From Thraustochytrium sp. TN22 (Eukaryota > Sar > Bigyra > Thraustochytrida > Thraustochytriidae), in contig JABLUY010000045.1 of the NCBI GenBank assembly GCA_013306675.1, forward strand, positions 62,001-126,000: a stretch of DNA of 64,000 nucleotides, read 5' to 3'. The number at the start of each line of letters is the position of its first letter. The stretch's first letter is position 1. Below, one piece after another: positions 40,801-47,265 of the stretch. Below the pieces are notes generated by a model that had not been told where the DNA came from, made no database searches, and saw nothing but the letters and a program-made list of their open reading frames with translations. A program made the translations under genes and the position numbers.

Positions 40801-42542
40801 ACAAGGATGGCGAGCGCGTGCTGGCGGTGGAGCTTCTGCTGGACCTCTCGCTGAAGGCGCCCAATGTGAACCGTGAAACCTCGCTTATGCACACGCCGCT
40901 TTCGATGGCTAGCAAGGCTGGCCGCATCAACGTGATGGAGGCCCTGCTGAAGCGCGGCGCAACGCCAGACGCCGTGCTGCAGGACGGCAAGTCCGCGCTC
41001 ATCCATGCTGCGGCCGCTGGCAAGTGGGAGGCATGCCGGCTACTGCTGGAGCACGGCGCGGATCTTGACCGGAAGGACGTCCACGGGCGCACGGCGATTG
41101 AGCGCGCGCGCGACGCGAACTTCGTGGAGGTGGTGCGCCAGCTCTCACAGGTGCGATACGGCAATATGGGCCGCGCCGTGGCCCAGAGGGGGCAGGCGAA
41201 CGAGGTGGTCATTTGCGGCTGGGGCTGCGGCGCAAAGCTTCGCGTGCTGCCCAAGTCACACTTTTCGCGCACCAAGACGCGCGCGGAGATTGAGAGCGAG
41301 GAGGATCCGAACTTTGTCGTCTACCACGAGACGCACCTGTGCCCCAAACGGCCTGCCGAATGCCCTTACTCGTGCGGTATTCAGCACATGTGGGCGGAGG
41401 AGCTCGAGGAACACATGGGCGAGGAGTGCCCGAACCGGCCGGCCGTTTGCCCGCGCGGGTGCGGCACGCAGGGCGTACAAGCGCACAACCTGCAGCGGCA
41501 CATGGACCGCGACTGCATGAAGCGTCGCATTCCATGCCTGCGATGCGACGCCTCGGTGATTTTGGAGAAGATGCACTTGCACGATACGTCGGACTGCCCC
41601 ATGCGGCCGCAATCGTGTGAGAATGGCTGCGGCGCGGTGCTGCCGTGGAACAAGTACTCGGAGCACCGGCGGTTGCTTTGCCCGGACCGCGCAGTGCGCT
41701 GCCGCGTGCCTGGCTGTGGCAAGGAGCTGGCGGCGCACCAGCGAGACGCTCACGAGCAGCTGCGCTGTAGCCTGCGCATCGTCAAGTGCCGGTGGGAATG
41801 CGTCGACGGCGTGCGGTACCAGGACCGTGTCGCACACGAGCTCAAGACGTGTCCGCGGCGGCCCGTGCCATGCCCGAACAAGTGCAGGGCGCATGTGGAG
41901 GCGCGCAGCCTGGCGGAGCACCTGCGCAAGGACTGCGTGCGGCGATTCGTCAAGTGCGAGGCCGGTTGCGGGCGCAAGGTCCCGCACGCGGACATGGAGA
42001 CGCACATGGACACCGAATGCGCGGAGCGCGTCATGTGGTGTCCGAACTTCGGATGCCCGCTGTCAGACACGTATGAGGGCCCTCAGGCGCGCCTGGACGA
42101 CCGCCTGCGGCAAAAGGACCTGCGCCAGCACCTGGAGGAGGAGTGCGAGCGGCGGCTGGTCACGTGCGCCCGCGGGTGTGGCGAGCGCGTCCCGCTCGTC
42201 AAGCTCGAGGAGCACAAGGAGCTTACCTGCATGAAGCGCGAAGTATGCTGTCGTGTGGGATGCCCGAAGCGCATGCCCATGGACGAGCTGGAGACGCATG
42301 AGAAGTACGAGTGCCGCAAGCGCGTCGCGTGGTGTGGCTTAGGCTGTAACGCCACGATGCCTGCGGACAAGCTCAAGCGCCACGAGCGGCGCGAGTGCCC
42401 AAAACGCATCGTCCTGTGCTCGCTTGGCTGCGGCGAGGAGGTGCGCGAGGAGGACCGTGTGCTGCACGAGACTGCGGAGTGCATCCGCCGCTCGGCGGCG
42501 CCAGCGCCGCGAGACTTTGTGGGATCTGCCAAGAAGAAGTGA
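34866..42542 (+). CDS. Giant ankyrin / TRAF-like zinc-finger / dynein-stalk-like protein
   Basis: 2558 residues in one exon. Domains in order (residues): ankyrin repeats (about 50-140 and 270-370); 20 TRAF-like zinc-finger repeats (451-1082), each C-x2-GC then H-x3/4-C followed by xR; ankyrin repeats (about 1109-1259); a coiled-coil region (1259-1669); ankyrin repeats (about 1669-2090); 14 more zinc-finger repeats (2112-2545). Zinc finger 10 of the first array is split by a Tudor-like insert (about 717-779, VGRRVRFDQGRQVGFVLSFD). In the coiled-coil region, TPAMHRIMQAACTLLELEP, WKVGRQELLRDPHLKRRL and LSIWAHAVVTKHKV with VAPKRRAV follow the order of the dynein heavy-chain stalk, with an acidic low-complexity insert between. 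No motor, membrane or catalytic motif was seen. The start at 34866 (MDAEEDGTQQ) is preferred over open sequence upstream. Function unknown; a large scaffold linking cargo, zinc-finger partners and perhaps microtubules is inference. Confidence 0.85.
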   Translation: MDAEEDGTQQAQSGAPREARRFEQLVARYDLEEALWLVDAGEVKADYRCAGGETLLSKAAGAGDLRVVQALLQHGADPAGINHGGRCALMKAAAGGHDRIVEALLRTNAVDVFRRDASGRSALDWARMARHKTCAHMLELAINERVVGQRRRLADAARREKLEANVFAENMRLAAAMRDLVRSNDLEEIYTLVVECTLSRPTFERAVRERHKLVDRAEQDSDPDTRQRSREEEDSRRRNTPKQDRAATNAPPASQTPDLSEQYYVNAQIEGGMSALHRAAAASHLELLGLLIHHGAEVDLATLTGDHHTPLTWAAACGQYEAVRALIVQGASLEHRTRGDAKTALMHAIVNGHSRIAMLIVDHALDLAMRQHGDLLAAVDVETTDLDGIERYKDWSTFFLDLMRAQDARGRDAAELARLAGDTEVQEVLGEAVDRVDARKARLQHEADVKAPKACRNGCGFHDRPDRLLRHEQWACPKRILQCERECGAQVPVSEMETHLRDACPRRIVLCSNVYLGCRTKLTHAEMHAHETHKCEFRTRKCRLDCGAQLQHRHLAEHENADCELRVVQCNTTSTHEGCGEYMEWHRLAPHRQHACPNRWVTCRVGCGLRLRYVERNQHEDEVCRQPCSLGCGVVLGPLDRRQVHERHFCHLRIVACRHQCGTPKIQAQNIAAHEDGQCERRPVPCPLGCGETMEVRHVHAHVTNEAGTCPNRMLPCLLDYVGRRVRFDQGRQVGFVLSFDAETGRHRVRPAQDGRAIVEAVLGDPNGALRDAEAIDLPGWTCGTMRAADRERHLGTTCPKRKMECPNSCGQVMLEEQLPVHLAEGCVRRVVTCRNAGCDTELLHCNLWRHENTECQHQKAKCSCGEWIDKIALASHAVRECEAAKVRCLLGCGAYVERRDMETHLEAACPKREVQCRFGCGIERMWAEEQPRHEGEDCALRVVVCPLCAAECAYRDLDAHGRDLCPRRPVVCECGQTLPLDEIPRHEATLCPKRKRWCALGCKQRIPDDEMEEHEASQCPNRVEDCRQGCGMAVRCSQRPVHEQTICRRRPMACPNKCGDILRAEQIDEHLRTCLFRKLPCGSESAACTRSLHAWLTGDVARGAARLVLCEEHQETCLSFACANGELALVQTILAHVENLPREAYEVPLDRAEEARRKREQLADMLAKESRVGHSPVTRACARGHLDVLKVLMERGADPNRETSRGRTALLEAIMHGHVDVVAHLIEEGVSVDRPNCNGLEPAPLARRLGNSTLVNMLEEASRFRRDLGALFRHIMLGKMESLDDLLALGEPHFADQQTILKTNCRDLEARLADLEVEITDLETQKEAAMPGFERRSAQLREVMAEADALRANTEALEAECAALEEEGIEPLVRAATRSLQYVKPVHVRNLDTISEPTPAMHRIMQAACTLLELEPLRERDRMRSSILVENYWKVGRQELLRDPHLKRRLMLLLGAGRTEELAVQRCEGLLEQIDADLVEAGSSFDTLCKLATRTLADSETKEEEARRKHSEALAAMRARVAALEAEGSGDEEEGGAGKALRDGTENGKERHPSSGASDDEQNDKESEDEDEDEDDMQLLHALSIWAHAVVTKHKVTTESVAPKRRAVSAMRGDLNKLQLRVEEAEHNARFAESKVLAASVPLEDALQEKERYTQELHDKRAQLSCVRLLSARTPAGHTALSWAATYGDVRVADLLLDRGAAVEYEDEQRALAAELIQVATRHHQRRKRRPSWTRSLAAQFRNEDLVALLRVKSLARQHRRWRQSTRSPLAQALYNGHVECAKLLLRHGAMSHRESPVLPVGPIPYRFPTPWDRVNARFLRGHATVYAVEELREEEMTRLRLLGHDMDDLPEERRPLRSMLDAARAGLQFQARAGWKHGVGWTGVGPNAETVQLAEELEQRAKARRLELQEQDRQRKERAAEIDKVKRLNARLASAVLREDFENVALVVELGASVDFELDEGHTALTYAAWRGTESTNKDGERVLAVELLLDLSLKAPNVNRETSLMHTPLSMASKAGRINVMEALLKRGATPDAVLQDGKSALIHAAAAGKWEACRLLLEHGADLDRKDVHGRTAIERARDANFVEVVRQLSQVRYGNMGRAVAQRGQANEVVICGWGCGAKLRVLPKSHFSRTKTRAEIESEEDPNFVVYHETHLCPKRPAECPYSCGIQHMWAEELEEHMGEECPNRPAVCPRGCGTQGVQAHNLQRHMDRDCMKRRIPCLRCDASVILEKMHLHDTSDCPMRPQSCENGCGAVLPWNKYSEHRRLLCPDRAVRCRVPGCGKELAAHQRDAHEQLRCSLRIVKCRWECVDGVRYQDRVAHELKTCPRRPVPCPNKCRAHVEARSLAEHLRKDCVRRFVKCEAGCGRKVPHADMETHMDTECAERVMWCPNFGCPLSDTYEGPQARLDDRLRQKDLRQHLEEECERRLVTCARGCGERVPLVKLEEHKELTCMKREVCCRVGCPKRMPMDELETHEKYECRKRVAWCGLGCNATMPADKLKRHERRECPKRIVLCSLGCGEEVREEDRVLHETAECIRRSAAPAPRDFVGSAKKK

Positions 42543-42709
42543 AGCAGAGAAAGAAGGCCTGAGCCAGAGGGGAGAGAGAAAGGAAGTCGGAAAGAAAAGA
42601 AAGAAAGAAAGAAAGAAAAAAAAAGAGAAAGGTCCTTTTGCCCTGAGGTGGTGGGGTAATCGTAGCGCTACATGTCATCCATCGTCTCGAATCCTTCCAC
42701 GTCTCCTTT

Positions 42710-43607
42710 TTATCCCTCGCCAGTCGACTTGAAGTGGTTGTCGTCAATGGTGGAGTACAGGTGGCCCTCGTTGGTGAGCATGCTGATGGCCGCGGTAACC
42801 TGCTGCAGCGTGACGGAAGAGCCTTCCTTCTGCAGGGCCTCAAGGACTTGCTCGGGCGTGAAGCCCTCCTCGAGGTCAATAGCCTCGGGCGAGTTGAAGA
42901 TGCGCAGCGCCTGCATGGACAGGTCACCACCAGAGCCCTCCTGCGCGCCGGCGCCGCCGCTGCTAAGCGGCTGGCCCATGGAGACCGCCGGATTGGGCTC
43001 GCCGCCGTAGGCCGGCGCGGCGCCCCCGAAGGTGCCGCTGGCGGCGCCGTTCGGCTGCGCAATGACCGAGGCGTACGGGTCGGTGGTGCGCAGCTCTGGG
43101 TTGGCCGCACCCTTGGTGACCTGCAGGTGCGTGAGAATGGACTCGAGGAAGTGGTGCGTGAGCGCGTTGTGGTCCTCAACCGGGCGGATGGCGAAGGCGC
43201 TGATGTTGCGCTTCTGCGCGAAGGTGCGCAGCATGCCGTAGACCATAACCATGGAGCCAAGCGGAAATTCGGGCGGCTCTTCACCGTCGGTGATCCACTT
43301 CTGGATGGTGAAGTTGCCGGTGGAGTCCTCGATCTCGAACTCGATGCTCGCCTGCTTGCGGTCCGTGTTCATGACCTTGCCCACGCAGCGCACCTTTTGG
43401 ATGATGCGGCCGTCGACGTAGAACCCACCGTCCGGCTGTTCCTCGGCGTCCAGCAGCTGCCGGATCGTCACGGGCACCATGTACTCCACCTTGGCGCGCT
43501 GCTTGGACGGCGAGCCGCCCTGGCCGCCGGCGCCGTCATTCATAAAGCCGCCGCCGCCGCCATCCCCGCCGCCGTTGTCATAGCCGCCATAGCCGTAGCC
43601 GCCCTCA

Positions 43608-43644
<37 letters not shown>

Positions 43645-43705
43645 ACCCGCCGCCGTAGTCGCCGTACCCGCCGCCGCCGCCGCCGTAGTCCCCATAGTCG
43701 CCCAT
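42710..43705 (-). CDS. RPA2: Replication protein A 32-kDa subunit (RPA2)
   Basis: 331 residues. RPA2 is the middle subunit of the heterotrimer that coats single-stranded DNA in replication, repair and checkpoint signalling. A Gly/Tyr-rich N-terminus (about 1-60, GDYGDYGGG units) replaces the usual Ser/Gln phosphorylation region, though SPSKQRAK follows. The OB fold (about 70-175) has VPVTIRQLLDA, GRIIQKVRCVGKVMN, DSTGNFTIQKW and VYGMLRTFAQKRNISAF. A Gly/Ala linker leads to the C-terminal winged helix (EEGFTPEQVLEALQKEG, LTNEGHLYSTIDDNHFKST), the docking site for repair proteins. Length is slightly above the human protein (270) because of the glycine tract. Confidence 0.95.
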
Positions 43706-43814
43706 CTTTTCAAACTCGCGCCGGCGGATCCGCGCCCCGCGCCCGCTTCTTCGCCCGCTCGCTCCGGCCAGGGCCAGCTCCTCCCCCGGCTCCCGCGCGC
43801 CGCGCCGCGCACCA

Positions 43815-43853
<39 letters not shown>

Positions 43854-44353
43854 GCGCGCGCTCCGGCGGTGGTGGTTGAGTTCGTTGTCTGCTCTCGCTC
43901 TCCCTCTCTCTCCTCCAGCTCCGCTCCTCTTCGCGGCGCCGCGCCGTCGTTAGGTTCCGCGCCCTATCGCAGCGCCGCGGCGGCCTATCTGCGCAACCCC
44001 TTTGGGCGCAACCCATTTCTGCGCGCTGCGCAACCCATTTCGCGGCGCCGCGTAACGGGACAGTCCCAGGCGCGATCGATCGAGCAAGAGCAAATCGCCA
44101 AGCCGAGGTCCTCCGCCGCCGAGCACGGCGCGCGCGGCCGAGCAGGGCAGCGCGGCGCGGCGCGGCGCGGCGCGGCGTGGTGCCTGGCAGCGGGCGCGCG
44201 GCGCGGCGCGAAGACCCGGGCGGCGGCGGCGCGCGTGGCGTGGCGTGGCGTGGCGTGGCGTGGCGTGGCGTGGCGCGGGGCGGCGGGGCGCGGCGTTGCG
44301 GTGGTCGAGCCTGAGCCGCAGCAGGCGAACGCGCGCGCGCGGGGCGGGGAGAG
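43706..44353. other. Shared 5' region of RPA2 and the CBS/TPR gene
   Basis: About 650 bases between divergent genes: a (gcc)n run at 43810-43855, ggcgc units near 44154-44178 and ggcgt units at 44236-44276. Three copies of a gcgcaaccc(a/c)ttt-like word near 43993-44042 form a short direct repeat. No gene. Confidence 0.55.
44236..44276. repeat. GGCGT pentanucleotide array
   Basis: Eight near-perfect ggcgt units about 80 bases upstream of the CBS/TPR start codon, following a shorter ggcgc array. Confidence 0.9.
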
Positions 44354-46990
44354 ATGGGCGCGCGCGCGAGCCGCGGCGGCAGCGGCGGCGGCAGGGCGGC
44401 GCGCGAGGCGGCGGCAGCGGACGAGGGAGACCTCGGCGCGAGCGCGGAGGACAGCGACGAGTTCTCGACGCTGCTCGGCGGCGAGCGCGACGAGGACGCG
44501 GAGCCGCAGGGCCGGCTGCGCGGCCGCCTGCCGAGCCTGAGGTCCGTGCTGAGCGGAACGGGCAGCCGCGGCAGCAGCTTCAAGGCAGCCATGCGAGGCC
44601 GCAAGGGGGTGACCGAGCAGCGGCAGCAGGCTTCCGAGACGAGCGCACGCCTGGAGGCGGCCCTGGGCGCGCTGGAGCGGCCGCGGGTGCGCGCGCGCAG
44701 CCTGGTGACGGCGGCCTCCGTTGTGGTGGCACAGGACGCCCAGCACGTGGGCGTGAGCATGGTCGCGGCCGCGCAGATGCTGCGCGCGCAGCGGCTCAGC
44801 TGCGTCATCGTGCTCGACAAGGACCGCAAGGTGTGCGGCATCGTTACAGAACAGGACCTCGTGCGTAAAGCGGTGGCCGCCGCGCTGCCCGCCGAGGAGG
44901 ACATTGGCACCTGCATGACGGTGAACCCTCAGTGCCTGGATGTGGACGGCACGCGCCTGAGCGAGCAGTTCGAGCGCGCTCTGGAGCTCATGGCCAAGCG
45001 CAACTTTCGCCACGTCCCCTTCGTGAGCCAGTCGTCGCGCGCCTACGCGGGCTGCGTCGACATTGTGGGCGCCATCGCATCAGGCAAGGCCTCGGGTCTT
45101 GCACACGCGCTGTCCTTTCCGGCTGGCAAGCTGGTCCGCGTGCTCAAGAGTCTCCGTGCGGAGCGTGCCGCCGCGGCCTCTGCCAAGGCGCGCGCCGCGG
45201 GCAGCGACACGGATCGCATCCCGGGCACCATGAGCGTGCGAGAGGCGGCCCAGCGCATGCAGGTGCAGCACTGCACGAGCCTTTTGGTGGTGGACGCTGA
45301 CAATCAGGGCGCGACCAAACTCGTCGGCATCCTGACCGAGTCGGACGTGGTGCGCAAGGTGCTTGCGCGGTCCCGCGACGCGTCTGCCGTGCAGGTGAAG
45401 GACGTGATGACGCCCCGGCCCCTGACGGTCAACGCGGAGATCAACCCGTATCAAGGCCTCCGCACGATGATCGAGCGCGGCTTTCGTCACCTGCCGGTGG
45501 TGGACCGCGAGGGCCAGCTCGTGACGACGCTCGACATCTTGACCCTTGTCAAGATTAGCGTCACTGCGCACAGCCAGCGCTCAGAGCCGGAGCAGACCTC
45601 GGGCGGCTCTGTGGCTGCCCCGCCTGCCTCAGCTGCCGTTGACGAGACGGAAAGAGAGCGGCCCGTCGAGCGCCAGGCCGGCAACCTGTGGGAACAGGTG
45701 CTCTCCGCGAACCTGCCGAGCGGCGGCAGTACAAAGGCAAGCGAGGGCGGTGCAGCCGCCAGCCCCACCCAGCTCAAGTCCAAGCGCTCAACCGACGAGC
45801 TCGTGGAGCTGGCCGAGGCGGTCAATGCAGGCTTTCGCCAGGCGCAGGCCGATGACCAGCTCACAGATGACGACGACGACGACGATGACGACGAGGAAGA
45901 AGAGGAGGAAGAGGACGCGCAGGAGGAGCAGGAGGAGCAGGATAAATGCAGGGACGAGAAGGACGCTGAGGATGAGCGCGAACATGAGGAGCAAGACGGC
46001 ACGAGCATCCCGGCTCAGGACGCGGAGCCGAAGAAGGTCGCACCGGCCGCGCCGGTTTTCCCGGCGCGCGAGAAGGAAGCCATCGAGCTGGTGCTGGCGA
46101 GCAAGTTCACCGAAGCAGTAGCCTGCTTGAATGCGGCGCTCAAGGAAGAGTGCGAGTCGGAGGCGACTCGGGGCCGGCTGCTGACGCGGCGTGGCCATAT
46201 TAAATCATGCACGGGCGACCTGCAGGGTGCGCTGGCCGACTTGGAGCTCGGCTTGGAGCTGGCGGAGGCGAACGGGGTGAGCGGGCTGGCGGCCGAGGCG
46301 GCGAGCGGGGCGTGCGAGATCATGATCGAGACTGGGCGCTATGAGGAGGCGGCGCGGCGTATCGAGGCCGGCCACTTGCAGGCGCAGCAGGTGGAGGAGC
46401 TCCGTACGCAGCTGGAGCGGGAGACGCAAAAGTTCAAGGAGCTGGGCCGCGATCTCTTCGCGGCGCGTGATTTCTCCGGCGCCGTGGTCGCCTATACGAG
46501 CGCGCTGCGCGCGGTGGACGCTGCGATGCGCTGCGGCAGTCCGGACGACGCGCGTCTGCGTGCCATTTTGCACAGCAACCGCGCCGCCTGCTACCAGAGC
46601 CTAGCCGACTTTCGATATGCGCTGCAGGACGCAGAGGCGGCCATCAAGGCGGACGCCTCGTATGGCAAGGGGTGGACGCGGCTTTGCGCCTGCCTCCTGG
46701 AGCAGTCGCGGTTCAAGGCGTGCGTGGAGCGCGGGCGATTTGCGGTGACGCAGCTCGCTGACACGGACCCGGCAGCCGCGCAGAAGCTTCGGGAGCTGAC
46801 ACGGCGCGCCGAGGACAAGCTCGAGGCGGCTCGCGCTGCAGACCTGGGCGCAATCAAGTCGCTTGGCATTGCACTGAGCGGGATGGCGCCCAAAGCTGGC
46901 GCTGGCGCTGACGCAACGAGCATGTCTGAGGAGAAGTCAGAAGACTCTTTGACGTCCCCAACCGCAGCTGACAATCTCCTCGGGCTCTAA
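44354..46990 (+). CDS. Four-CBS-domain and TPR protein with N-terminal myristoylation signal
   Basis: 878 residues. It begins MGARASRGGS, with Gly2 and a small residue at position 6 fitting N-myristoylation. Four CBS motifs, probably two Bateman pairs, fill about 115-402: LSCVIVLDKDRKVCGIVTEQDL, NFRHVPFV, TSLLVVDADNQ with LVGILTESDVVRKVL, and VKDVMTPRPLTV with HLPVVDREGQLV. Such pairs bind adenine nucleotides and act as energy or redox sensors. An acidic Asp/Glu tract follows (about 500-535). The C-terminus (about 575-830) holds TPR repeats; the final set (KELGRDLFAARDFSGAVVAY, NRAACYQ, YGKGWTR) resembles the carboxylate-clamp TPR that binds Hsp70/Hsp90 tails, but the first clamp Asn is Arg. 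The CBS part resembles the four-CBS proteins that carry PB1 domains in plants and fungi; here TPRs take PB1's place. Confidence 0.85.
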   Translation: MGARASRGGSGGGRAAREAAAADEGDLGASAEDSDEFSTLLGGERDEDAEPQGRLRGRLPSLRSVLSGTGSRGSSFKAAMRGRKGVTEQRQQASETSARLEAALGALERPRVRARSLVTAASVVVAQDAQHVGVSMVAAAQMLRAQRLSCVIVLDKDRKVCGIVTEQDLVRKAVAAALPAEEDIGTCMTVNPQCLDVDGTRLSEQFERALELMAKRNFRHVPFVSQSSRAYAGCVDIVGAIASGKASGLAHALSFPAGKLVRVLKSLRAERAAAASAKARAAGSDTDRIPGTMSVREAAQRMQVQHCTSLLVVDADNQGATKLVGILTESDVVRKVLARSRDASAVQVKDVMTPRPLTVNAEINPYQGLRTMIERGFRHLPVVDREGQLVTTLDILTLVKISVTAHSQRSEPEQTSGGSVAAPPASAAVDETERERPVERQAGNLWEQVLSANLPSGGSTKASEGGAAASPTQLKSKRSTDELVELAEAVNAGFRQAQADDQLTDDDDDDDDDEEEEEEEDAQEEQEEQDKCRDEKDAEDEREHEEQDGTSIPAQDAEPKKVAPAAPVFPAREKEAIELVLASKFTEAVACLNAALKEECESEATRGRLLTRRGHIKSCTGDLQGALADLELGLELAEANGVSGLAAEAASGACEIMIETGRYEEAARRIEAGHLQAQQVEELRTQLERETQKFKELGRDLFAARDFSGAVVAYTSALRAVDAAMRCGSPDDARLRAILHSNRAACYQSLADFRYALQDAEAAIKADASYGKGWTRLCACLLEQSRFKACVERGRFAVTQLADTDPAAAQKLRELTRRAEDKLEAARAADLGAIKSLGIALSGMAPKAGAGADATSMSEEKSEDSLTSPTAADNLLGL

Positions 46991-47265
46991 ACATTGATCT
47001 ATCTTAGTGGTCGGCAAGAGGTGATGGGCAGGCAAGGTGCCGGCCTGCCTGTGGTGGCGGTGGGTGGTGAAAGTGGACAAGGCGAACGAAGGTGGCAATG
47101 GGCAATGCGGATGCGCTGCAGTTGTGCTTGCGGTCCGCGAGGACCAAGCAGCCACTGCAGTCTGAGACACGATGGAGAGTTTTCTTATGTTCACGAGAGA
47201 GCGCTCATTGCTTGCTTGCTTGCTTGCTTGCTTGTGCCTTTTCTCTCCCATGTTTGTTCCAGCGG

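Noticed and set aside
44354-44372. MGARAS start resembling a retroviral Gag N-terminus
   Set aside because: Only a short myristoylation-type match; the rest of the protein is CBS and TPR domains with no capsid or nucleocapsid motif.
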